Below are positions 1 through 5,578 of a DNA stretch of 5,578 nt, piece after piece; within the stretch, counting starts at the first letter, position 1, and every line of letters begins with the position of its first letter. The position numbers were made by a program, and so were the translations under genes. The notes under the pieces were generated by a model. The model had not been told where the DNA came from. It searched no databases and was given only the letters and a program-made list of their open reading frames with translations. The stretch is from an uncultured bacterium (GTDB taxonomy: Bacteria; Cyanobacteriota; Vampirovibrionia; Gastranaerophilales; Gastranaerophilaceae): contig CAJMPQ010000026.1 of assembly GCA_905215335.1 (NCBI GenBank), forward strand, positions 1 through 5,578, written 5' to 3'.

Positions 1-529
1 GACAGTCTTTCGGAACAGGTGATAGATACAAGTTGCCTTGAAATTCTGAGCACGCACGAACACAAGCCCCACAAAGAATACACTTATTTGGATCTCTCAC
101 AATTGAAGGACTACTATCATCAATTGGCAAATAATCATCTAAATCTTTATCAGGGAATCTTATGTCTTTTATGCCGTATTCTTCAGCATATTTTTGCAAT
201 TCACAATTACCACTTTTATCACAAGTTAAGCAATTTCTATCGTGATTTGCTAATAATAATTCCAAAACGGTTTTTCTAATTCTTCTTGTTTTTTCAGTAT
301 TCAAATGAATTTTCAAACCATTTTCAGGCGGCATAGTACATGAAGATTGAATACCTCTACCTTCAACTTCTACCACGCACATTCTACAAGCTCCAAAAGA
401 TGTTAAATCTGGGCGATAACAAAAAGTAGGAACATTCATGCCTGCTTTACGAATAACTTCTAGTAAATTCGGCTCATCAGTGAACTCAACTTCTGTCCCA
501 TCTATAAATAATGTTTTTTTATCTGTCAT
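1..529 (-). CDS. hydA: HydA/NuoG-like iron-sulfur subunit, N-terminal part (3' end cut by window edge)
   Basis: Probable large subunit of an NAD-linked cytoplasmic [FeFe] hydrogenase; only the first 176 residues are inside the window. Seen: an N-terminal plant-type [2Fe-2S] domain with C37, C48, C51 and C64 (motif GACRMC). Next comes the His/Cys-ligated [4Fe-4S] motif H96-x3-C100-x2-C103-x5-C109 (HDRNCLTCDKSGNC), then a ferredoxin motif CILCGACVRAC with C150, C153, C156 and C160. These would form an electron wire from HydB towards the active site. The ATG at 529 is preceded by AAGGA 8 bases upstream, and hydB ends 30 bases before it. Gene order hydC-hydB-hydA and the HydB type favour hydrogenase. 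The H-cluster domain is not in view, so a NuoG-like or formate dehydrogenase alpha subunit with the same N-terminus cannot be excluded. After residue 165 the sequence stops resembling the family (see findings). Confidence 0.8.
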   Translation of the reverse strand, partial: MTDKKTLFIDGTEVEFTDEPNLLEVIRKAGMNVPTFCYRPDLTSFGACRMCVVEVEGRGIQSSCTMPPENGLKIHLNTEKTRRIRKTVLELLLANHDRNCLTCDKSGNCELQKYAEEYGIKDIRFPDKDLDDYLPIDDSSPSIVRDPNKCILCGACVRACSEFQGNLYLSPVPKDC

Positions 530-559
530 ATGTTTATTCCTTATTATTTTACAAAAGTA

Positions 560-2422
560 CTACTCTAGAACAATAGCCTTGAATGGACAATTAGTTAAAC
601 AAGCTTCACACTTAATACATTTAGCTTGATCAATATGATGAGGTTGTTTAACTTCCCCAGAAATTGCTCCAACAGGACAAGTTCTAGCGCATTTTGTACA
701 TCCTTTGCATAATGATTCTTGTATAACAACCTTTTTCATTGCCGTACAAACACCTGCTGGACATTTTTTATCTTTAATATGAGCTATATACTCATCTCTA
801 AAGTATTTTAATGTTGATAATACAGGATTTGGTGCAGTTTTACCTAAACCACATAAAGAACCTTCTTTAACAGATTTAGCAAGTTCTTCTAACAATTCAA
901 GATCTTTCATTTCACCTTTTCCTGCAACAATTTTTTCTAAAATATGAAGCATATTTTTTGTACCCTCTCTACAAGGTACACATTTTCCGCAACTTTCATT
1001 TTGAGTAAAATTCATAAAGAATCTGGCAACTTCAACAATACAAGTATCTTCTGCCATAACTACAAGACCACCGGAACCAACCATTGCCCCTGCCTTTATT
1101 AAGTTGTCATAGTCCATAGGAATATCTAAATGCTCTTCTGTTAAACAACCTCCTGAAGGACCACCTATTTGAACCGCCTTAAATTTTTTACCGTTACGAA
1201 CACCACCACCAATATCAAATATAATTTCGCGTAGTGTTGTACCCATTGGAACTTCGATCAACCCTGTATTATTAACTTCTCCTGTTAATGCAAAAGTTTT
1301 AGTACCTTTTGAAGTTTCAGTCCCCATTGAACTAAACCAATCAGCACCTTTTAATAAAATTACAGGAACATTTGCTAAAGTTTCAACGTTATTAATTAGT
1401 GTTGGACGTCCAAATAAACCTTTATTAGCAGGGAATGGAGGTTTTGGTCTTGGCATACCTCTTTCACCCTCAATTGAAGCGATTAAAGCTGTTTCTTCAC
1501 CACAAACAAATGCTCCAGCACCCTCTTTAATATGGATATCCAAATTAAAATCTGAGCCCATAATATTTTTACCTAAGAAGTTTCGTTCTTCTGCATCTTT
1601 GATTGCTTTTCTTAAACGCTTAATTGCCAGTGGATATTCTGCTCTAACATAAATATAAGCCTCATCAGCTCCAATCGCAAAAGCTGCAATTGCAATACCT
1701 TCTAATAATTTATGTGGATCACCTTCCATTACTGAACGATCCATAAATGCCCCTGGATCACCTTCATCTCCATTACAAACAACGTAAGATTTTCCACCTC
1801 TATTAGCTGCTGTAAAACGCCACTTTCTACCTGTTGGGAAACCTCCGCCTCCACGGCCTCTTAATCCTGATTTTTCAATTTCATCAATTACAGCATCCGG
1901 ATTATTTTGTTCTAAGACTTTAGATAAAGCCTCATATCCTCGAACAGCAATAGCTTCATCTATACATTCAGCATTTATTTGACCACAATTAGCTAAAGCT
2001 GTACGAGTTTGTTTTGCATAAAAATTAATATCTTCATTTCTATGAACTTTTTGATGAGTCCAAGGATCTGTATATAAAAGTCTTTCAACTGGTTTGTTGT
2101 TTTTTATATGACTTTCATAAATTTCTTCAACATCTTCTACATGAACTTTAACATAAGTAATATCCTTATCCGGAATTATTACAAGAACACCTTGTTCACA
2201 AAATCCGTGACAACCTGTAGGCACAATTGTCATCTTGTCATAATCTGATAACACAGAAACATCTGCACCCAATTCTTTAAACTTTTCAATAATTTTTAAT
2301 GACCCGTTAGCTACACAACCTGTACCCGCACAAACTAGAACTCTTAATCCTTGTTTTTTTATTTCTTCTTGCGCGCGTAGTTGTTCTTGCTTTATATCAA
2401 TATTTAATGATTTATTTTCCAT
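560..2422 (-). CDS. hydB: HydB-type NADH-binding flavoprotein subunit (NuoF-like) of bifurcating hydrogenase
   Basis: Soluble flavoprotein that exchanges electrons with NAD(H) through FMN and feeds iron-sulfur clusters; 620 residues, close to Thermotoga HydB (about 626). Domains in order: thioredoxin-like [2Fe-2S] domain with C31, C36, C71 and C75; NuoF core with the FMN/NADH glycine-rich motif GLRGRGGGGFPTGRKW at 186-201, NGDEGDPGAFMDR at 217-229 and GAGAFVCGEETAL at 301-312; the N3-type [4Fe-4S] site ESCGKCVPC (C478, C481, C484) plus C524; a CPAGVC stretch (C554, C559); and a C-terminal 2x[4Fe-4S] ferredoxin domain (C572, C575, C578, C582 and C602, C605, C608, C612). Complex I NuoF lacks both end domains, so this is the hydrogenase-type subunit. 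An in-frame GTG at 2437 lies inside hydC; the ATG at 2422 is preferred because AGGA sits 8 bases upstream. It begins one base after the hydC stop, so translation is probably coupled. The stop is TAG. Confidence 0.93.
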   Translation of the reverse strand: MENKSLNIDIKQEQLRAQEEIKKQGLRVLVCAGTGCVANGSLKIIEKFKELGADVSVLSDYDKMTIVPTGCHGFCEQGVLVIIPDKDITYVKVHVEDVEEIYESHIKNNKPVERLLYTDPWTHQKVHRNEDINFYAKQTRTALANCGQINAECIDEAIAVRGYEALSKVLEQNNPDAVIDEIEKSGLRGRGGGGFPTGRKWRFTAANRGGKSYVVCNGDEGDPGAFMDRSVMEGDPHKLLEGIAIAAFAIGADEAYIYVRAEYPLAIKRLRKAIKDAEERNFLGKNIMGSDFNLDIHIKEGAGAFVCGEETALIASIEGERGMPRPKPPFPANKGLFGRPTLINNVETLANVPVILLKGADWFSSMGTETSKGTKTFALTGEVNNTGLIEVPMGTTLREIIFDIGGGVRNGKKFKAVQIGGPSGGCLTEEHLDIPMDYDNLIKAGAMVGSGGLVVMAEDTCIVEVARFFMNFTQNESCGKCVPCREGTKNMLHILEKIVAGKGEMKDLELLEELAKSVKEGSLCGLGKTAPNPVLSTLKYFRDEYIAHIKDKKCPAGVCTAMKKVVIQESLCKGCTKCARTCPVGAISGEVKQPHHIDQAKCIKCEACLTNCPFKAIVLE

Positions 2423-2423
2423 A

Positions 2424-2918
2424 TTATCGTTCCTCACGTAAAAGAGTATCTAATATAACTTTAATAGCATCTGATGTCATTTGTGGATAAACTTTACCGT
2501 TAATAACACAAACTGGAGCCAAACCACATGCACCAAGACAACTAACTGTTTCTAATGAGAACAACCCATCTCTAGTTGTAATCTGACCATCTTTTAAATC
2601 TAAATGCGCTTTAATTGCATTAAGAACCGGCATAGATCCCCTAACGTGGCAAGCGGTACCATCACATACTTTAATTTCATACTTACCTTTAGGGTCCAAT
2701 GAAAACTGAGCGTAAAAAGTTGCAACGCCATAAACCGTAGCAGGAGACAATCCTTCAATTTTTGTTCCAATATAAATCAATGCATCTTCAGGTAAATATC
2801 TGTACTCTTCCTGAACTTTTTGTAAAATCGCAATCAAATTAGACTTTTTTGAATCGTAAGACTCAATAATACTATCTAATCTTGTAGTATCGATTTTACG
2901 AGAACCGTTTATACTCAT
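2424..2918 (-). CDS. hydC: HydC-type [2Fe-2S] subunit (NuoE-like, thioredoxin fold)
   Basis: Small electron-transfer subunit that pairs with HydB; 164 residues, close to Thermotoga HydC (about 161). The N-terminal helical region (residues about 10-70, with LPEDALIYIGTKI and VYGVATFYAQF) is typical of NuoE/HydC. The thioredoxin-like domain carries the four cluster cysteines C85 and C90 (VCDGTACHVRG) and C127 and C131 (SCLGACGLAPVC). The frame stays open upstream to an ATG at 2975, but the ATG at 2918 is the better start: AGGAG lies 7 bases upstream. The 19 extra residues (basic and hydrophobic, unlike the family) would also cover the inverted repeat at 2950-2984. First gene of the operon, with hydB one base downstream. 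A NuoE of complex I is less likely because the partner subunit is HydB-type and no quinone-linked subunits are seen. Confidence 0.93.
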   Translation of the reverse strand: MSINGSRKIDTTRLDSIIESYDSKKSNLIAILQKVQEEYRYLPEDALIYIGTKIEGLSPATVYGVATFYAQFSLDPKGKYEIKVCDGTACHVRGSMPVLNAIKAHLDLKDGQITTRDGLFSLETVSCLGACGLAPVCVINGKVYPQMTSDAIKVILDTLLREER

Positions 2919-2949
2919 TCTCGTACTCCTATATAATGTATTAACCCAC

Positions 2950-2984
2950 ACTGCTTTAAGACCTCGTCGAAACACCTAAGCAGT
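2950..2984 (-). repeat. Inverted repeat / stem-loop in the hydC leader
   Basis: On the minus strand a perfect 7-base arm ACTGCTT pairs with AAGCAGT. After one bulged A it continues with A-U, G-U and G-C, giving a 10-pair stem around a 14-base loop (UGUUUCGACGAGGU). It is distinctly more GC-rich than its surroundings and lies 31 bases upstream of the hydC ATG. No U-run follows it, so it is not an intrinsic terminator. It could be an RNA element stabilising or controlling the hydCBA message, or a DNA operator; the sequence does not say which. Confidence 0.45.
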
Positions 2985-3027
2985 TTTATAGGTCAAGGAT
3001 AGCACAGAAAAATAAAAAATTGCAAAT

Positions 3028-3045
3028 TTATTACAAAAATAACAA
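3028..3045 (-). promoter_or_regulatory. Possible Rex-like redox-repressor operator upstream of hydC
   Basis: The minus strand reads TTGTTATTTTTGTAATAA. Against the commonly described Rex site TTGTTAAnnnnTTAACAA, 11 of 14 defined positions match (6/7 in the left half, 5/7 in the right). It directly precedes the TTGCAA candidate -35. Rex senses the NADH/NAD+ ratio and is known to control NADH-linked fermentation and hydrogenase genes in several anaerobes, so the site would make sense here. The two halves match each other at only 5 of 7 positions, and AT-rich sequence yields such matches by chance. Confidence 0.25.
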
Positions 3046-3073
3046 CTATTTATACTATTTAAAACAAAAACTA

Positions 3074-3721
3074 TTATTTCTTTTTTTCGACTATTTTGTC
3101 ACAGTAACTTGCGATAGGACAATCTGCACAATTGGGTTTAATTGGCTTACATACATTTTGTCCATGAGTAACCAATAAGGTATTAATAGGAATCCATAAA
3201 TCTATAGGCAATTTTTCACGCAAAACAAATTCCGTTTCTTCCGGAGTACTAGTTTTAATATACCCTAATCTATTAAAAATTCTATGGACATGAACATCCA
3301 CACAAATAGCAGGTTCTCCAAACCCAAGAGTCATAACAAGATTAGCTGTTTTTCTCCCTACCCCCCTAAATTTACACAACTCATCTATAGAAGCAGGGAC
3401 ATTACCATCATAATCTTCTGTTATACGTTTAGATAATTCAATAATTTGTGAAGCTTTATTTTTATAAAAACCAACAGGATAAATAGCCTTTTCTAAACTT
3501 TCTACAGGGACATTCATCATTTCTTGCGGAGTTTTTGCAAGTTCTAACATTCTTAATGTTGCAGGATAAGTAGTTCGATCATTAGTTCTTAAACTTAATA
3601 TACACGCAATCAAAACTAAATAAGGATTTTTAAAAGAATCCATCAACACAACAAAATCACTTTTGGGCTGTTTGGCAGCTTCTAAAAGTTGTACAACATC
3701 TCTTATCTTAGTAGAATCCAT
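3074..3721 (-). CDS. nth: Endonuclease III (base-excision DNA glycosylase/AP lyase)
   Basis: Removes oxidised pyrimidines from DNA and cleaves the resulting abasic site; cytoplasmic, 215 residues, the normal family length. Seen: helix-hairpin-helix FRGVGRKTANLVM (118-130) with the catalytic lysine K124; the catalytic aspartate D142 in ICVDVHVHR; and a C-terminal [4Fe-4S] cluster motif C191-x6-C198-x2-C201-x5-C207, the exact endonuclease III spacing. The loop usually written LSAQTTD reads LSLRTND (42-48), so the glutamine that fills the DNA gap in the E. coli enzyme is an arginine here. The cluster motif and catalytic lysine argue against MutY or AlkA-type relatives. The ATG overlaps the lpxK stop (TAATG). 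A GAGGA lies about 12 bases upstream inside lpxK, which is rather far, so coupling to lpxK translation is likely. Confidence 0.95.
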   Translation of the reverse strand: MDSTKIRDVVQLLEAAKQPKSDFVVLMDSFKNPYLVLIACILSLRTNDRTTYPATLRMLELAKTPQEMMNVPVESLEKAIYPVGFYKNKASQIIELSKRITEDYDGNVPASIDELCKFRGVGRKTANLVMTLGFGEPAICVDVHVHRIFNRLGYIKTSTPEETEFVLREKLPIDLWIPINTLLVTHGQNVCKPIKPNCADCPIASYCDKIVEKKK

Positions 3722-4740
3722 TATTTTAACAATTCCTCAACATCAATAACTGTTTTTAATTTTAGAGCATAAATATTATCTCTATCAAAACGAGCTAATT
3801 TTACAGCATCTTTTTCTGTTGTTACAATACTTCCTGAAACATCAACAATATCAATTGGAGCATACTGATGATGGTCATCAAAAGTTATTGTCTTAACAAC
3901 CTGATAATCAGACAAAAAATCATAAAACTGTTGAGGTTGACCAATTGCACACATAGCTGTTACAGCCAAACCTTCCATTAACCTTTGACCAGACTTAATA
4001 TTATATACATAATCAGGCTCAGTATAGCAGACACTTGTTGATAATCTTAATCTGCGATGCATAATATTTGCAACTTTTTCTGCGGTTTCATGATTTTTAC
4101 TTTTACTAACAATAACCAATTTATCAATTCTATCAAGAGCTTCAGCACCTTCCCTTAATGGACCTGCTGGGAGTAATTGTTCGTTACCAAACCCCTTAAC
4201 ACTATCCATTAAAACAATATCTAAATCTCTATGCAATTTTCTATGTTGAAACCCATCATCTAAAATAATACGTTGAACACCAAACTTTTCAACAGCATAC
4301 TTTGCAGCCAAATATCTGCTACGACAAGTAAAGACATAACATCCAGGAGTGTTTTCAGCTAACCAATAAGGTTCATCACCGGCTTGAACTGCATCAAAAT
4401 AAATAGATGAACCATCAGATATCATATTAACATTTTTATTATTCAATTTTCCGCCATAACCACGCGAAACAATTGCAACTTTTTCTCCATGGCTAACAAA
4501 ATATTTTGCAATTTCTGAAACCACAGGAGTCTTTCCAACTCCACCAGTTGTCATGTTTCCCACTGATATTACATAAGCACTAACCCTTTTAGGTTTTATC
4601 AGCCCTTTATCATAACAAAAGTTTTTTAATCGACTTCCAATTCCATAGAAATAAGAGCAAAATTTTAGGATTTCAAAAAGAACCCCTTGAGGGTCCCTTT
4701 GATAATGTATTTTTGTAATTTTTGTTTTTAAGTTCATCAT
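3721..4740 (-). CDS. lpxK: Tetraacyldisaccharide 4'-kinase (lipid A biosynthesis)
   Basis: Transfers the ATP gamma-phosphate to the 4' position of the lipid A disaccharide precursor at the inner face of the cytoplasmic membrane; 339 residues, usual for LpxK. Seen: a hydrophobic/aromatic N-terminal stretch (about 21-41) that probably anchors it to the membrane; Walker A region SVGNMTTGGVGKTPVV (59-74); RGYGGK (93-98); GDEP (121-124); the family signature DDGFQHR (161-167) with the catalytic Asp/His; PAGPLRE (191-197); DDHHQY (288-293); and TTEKDAVKL (307-315). All key motifs are intact. Two ATG codons open the gene (4740 and 4737), and no good Shine-Dalgarno is visible. The upstream gene stops 3 bases before, so translation probably depends on coupling. 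It shows that the organism makes lipid A and has an outer membrane. Confidence 0.95.
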   Translation of the reverse strand: MMNLKTKITKIHYQRDPQGVLFEILKFCSYFYGIGSRLKNFCYDKGLIKPKRVSAYVISVGNMTTGGVGKTPVVSEIAKYFVSHGEKVAIVSRGYGGKLNNKNVNMISDGSSIYFDAVQAGDEPYWLAENTPGCYVFTCRSRYLAAKYAVEKFGVQRIILDDGFQHRKLHRDLDIVLMDSVKGFGNEQLLPAGPLREGAEALDRIDKLVIVSKSKNHETAEKVANIMHRRLRLSTSVCYTEPDYVYNIKSGQRLMEGLAVTAMCAIGQPQQFYDFLSDYQVVKTITFDDHHQYAPIDIVDVSGSIVTTEKDAVKLARFDRDNIYALKLKTVIDVEELLK

Positions 4741-4743
4741 ATA

Positions 4744-5578
4744 TTAAAACATCAATCTAAATAACAAGAATCTTTTATTTAATTTTTCAGAGAATTTTCT
4801 CAAATTAGCAGTTGTAACAACAGTATCATCAACAATCTTCTTCAAATCAGATGCCTGATTTGGACTTGTTGGATTTACATTATTAACAGTTTCTAGAGCT
4901 GTAGATACCTGAACCATAGCATTATTAACATTAGTTACAGCAGAAGTAATTTGATTTTTAAGTTTATCATCTGAAGTAATTTCATTAACACTTTCACTTA
5001 TTTGAGATAAGTTTTCAGCTATAATTTTAATATTTTTACCTGTTTGTTCTGCATCAGCAGCATCCATAACTTTATTCAAATTCTTAGATAATTTATCAAC
5101 AGAATCGGCAGTTGACATTAAAGTAGTCTTAAACTGTTGATCTCCAATTATATTGTTTATATTAGCCGACAATTTTGAGAAATCATCTGTTGCTTGTTTT
5201 GTCATTGCTAATAATTGCTCAATATCTGACTTAGAAGAATCTAACAATAAATCAACTTTATCAAAAGTAACTGAAGTTCTAGCAGTTAATGTATTTAAGT
5301 TTGCAATTGTACGTTTTAAATCTGCAATTGTTTCATCTGTTAAGATATCATTTACTTTTTTGTTAGTCTCAGTTAAAGTTTCAGCTGCTTTATATTGCCA
5401 ATCCATAAAATCAGACAATCTCATTGGTTCTATTATTGTATATGGTGATTTTTGTTTTGGATATTGCAAAGGCATCTCATCTAAAGAAACCAAGCGTAAC
5501 TTATGAGTATTATCATCAGTAATAGCTGAACCTCTTAAAAATTCTGGTAATATTAACCCTGGTAAATTAATAAAATAA
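4744..5578 (-). CDS. Probable MCE/MlaD-like protein, C-terminal helical part (5' end outside window)
   Basis: The frame is open to the right edge, so the 277 visible residues are the C-terminal part of a longer protein; no start codon is in view. After about 30 residues including LPEFLRGSAITDD, the chain from about residue 60 to 268 is almost glycine-free, rich in N, S, T, K, L and V, and shows repeated amphipathic helices such as ADSVDKLSKNLNKVM, IAENLSQISESVNEI and AVTNVNNAMVQVSTALETV. It ends in KLNKRFLLFRLMF. Long helical tails after the MCE domain, with a short aromatic C-terminal end, are typical of MlaD/MCE substrate-binding subunits that shuttle lipids between membranes. The neighbouring lpxK also fits an envelope role. 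The MCE domain itself is not visible, so another extended helical protein, such as a chemoreceptor-like coiled coil, remains possible. The stop TAA lies 3 bases before lpxK. Confidence 0.6.
   Translation of the reverse strand, partial: YFINLPGLILPEFLRGSAITDDNTHKLRLVSLDEMPLQYPKQKSPYTIIEPMRLSDFMDWQYKAAETLTETNKKVNDILTDETIADLKRTIANLNTLTARTSVTFDKVDLLLDSSKSDIEQLLAMTKQATDDFSKLSANINNIIGDQQFKTTLMSTADSVDKLSKNLNKVMDAADAEQTGKNIKIIAENLSQISESVNEITSDDKLKNQITSAVTNVNNAMVQVSTALETVNNVNPTSPNQASDLKKIVDDTVVTTANLRKFSEKLNKRFLLFRLMF

Larger units (their letters stand above)
2919..3073 (-). promoter_or_regulatory. Upstream region of hydCBA: candidate promoter and leader
   Basis: This 155-base gap between nth and hydC is very AT-rich on its nth side and is the only room for a promoter in the left block. 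Two weak possibilities are visible on the minus strand: TTGCAA (3020-3025) and TATCCT (2996-3001) with an 18-base spacer, each 4 of 6 to the sigma-70 consensus; or a better -10, TATAAA (2985-2990), without a good -35. Either gives a leader of roughly 60-70 bases before the hydC start. I see no convincing terminator for nth: the best stem is five A-T pairs. Promoter placement is inference. Confidence 0.4.

Noticed and set aside
19..279. Plus-strand open frame of 86 codons
   Set aside because: It lies wholly antisense to hydA, whose cysteine motifs are unmistakable. Its translation resembles no family I know, and it has no clear ribosome binding site.
438..629. Plus-strand open frame of 63 codons
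   Set aside because: Antisense to the start of hydA and the end of hydB; composition is that of a reverse-complement shadow.
560..2975. NuoE/NuoF of respiratory complex I
   Set aside because: The flavin subunit carries an N-terminal thioredoxin-like [2Fe-2S] domain and a C-terminal 2x[4Fe-4S] domain that complex I NuoF lacks, and the order and sizes match hydCBA.
2991..2996. TTGACC as the -35 box for hydCBA
   Set aside because: It is close to the consensus, but nothing resembling a -10 lies 16-18 bases downstream; TATAAA follows it immediately, which is the wrong spacing.
3045..3060. Short direct repeat ACTATTT twice, 9 bases apart
   Set aside because: Seven-base AT-rich repeats of only two copies are expected by chance in this gap; there is no further copy and no link to a mobile element.
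3034..3073. Intrinsic terminator after nth
   Set aside because: The minus strand is T-rich, but the only stem (AAATA/TATTT around a 5-base loop) is five A-T pairs, too weak to claim.
5153..5506. Plus-strand open frame of 117 codons
   Set aside because: Antisense to the helical MCE-like protein. The hydrophobic look comes from reading AT-rich helical codons backwards.

Overview
The window is an AT-rich stretch (GC looks like about one third by eye) in which every supportable gene lies on the minus strand, so transcription runs from the right edge to the left. Six genes are visible, two of them cut by the window edges. They form two blocks separated by a 155-base gap (2919-3073). I see no RNA gene, CRISPR array, insertion sequence or other mobile element.

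Right block (5578 down to 3074), an envelope/repair cluster. First is the C-terminal part of a long helical protein, probably an MCE/MlaD-like subunit of a lipid-trafficking ABC system. Next is lpxK (lipid A 4'-kinase), then nth (endonuclease III). The three are very tightly packed: a 3-base gap, then a TAATG stop/start overlap. They are probably one transcript. LpxK, together with an MCE-type protein, implies a diderm cell with an outer membrane containing lipid A.

Left block (2918 down to 1), a redox operon in the order hydC-hydB-hydA. It encodes a NuoE-like [2Fe-2S] subunit, a NuoF-like flavin/NADH subunit with an N-terminal thioredoxin-like [2Fe-2S] domain and a C-terminal 2x[4Fe-4S] ferredoxin domain, and the N-terminal 176 residues of a NuoG/HydA-like iron-sulfur subunit. 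Gene order, subunit lengths and the HydB domain layout match the trimeric NAD-linked, electron-bifurcating [FeFe] hydrogenase (Thermotoga HydABC type) rather than respiratory complex I. The catalytic half of the third gene lies outside the window, so hydrogenase activity itself is an inference. NADH would be handled by HydB/HydC and electrons passed to the HydA clusters; with ferredoxin, such enzymes make or consume H2 in fermenting anaerobes.

The gap upstream of hydC holds the likely promoter region, an 18-bp degenerate palindrome resembling the Rex redox-repressor site, and a 35-base inverted repeat in the presumed leader. The start codons of hydC and hydB are best placed downstream of the longest open frame, because good Shine-Dalgarno sequences sit there.

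Taken together, the window suggests an anaerobic, fermentative, low-GC diderm. Gut Gastranaerophilales/Melainabacteria-like organisms would fit, but other low-GC diderm anaerobes fit as well; this is inference from gene content only. Most of the window is ordinary. I do not see a previously undescribed system; the least explained items are the hydCBA leader and the abrupt divergence of HydA at the left edge.
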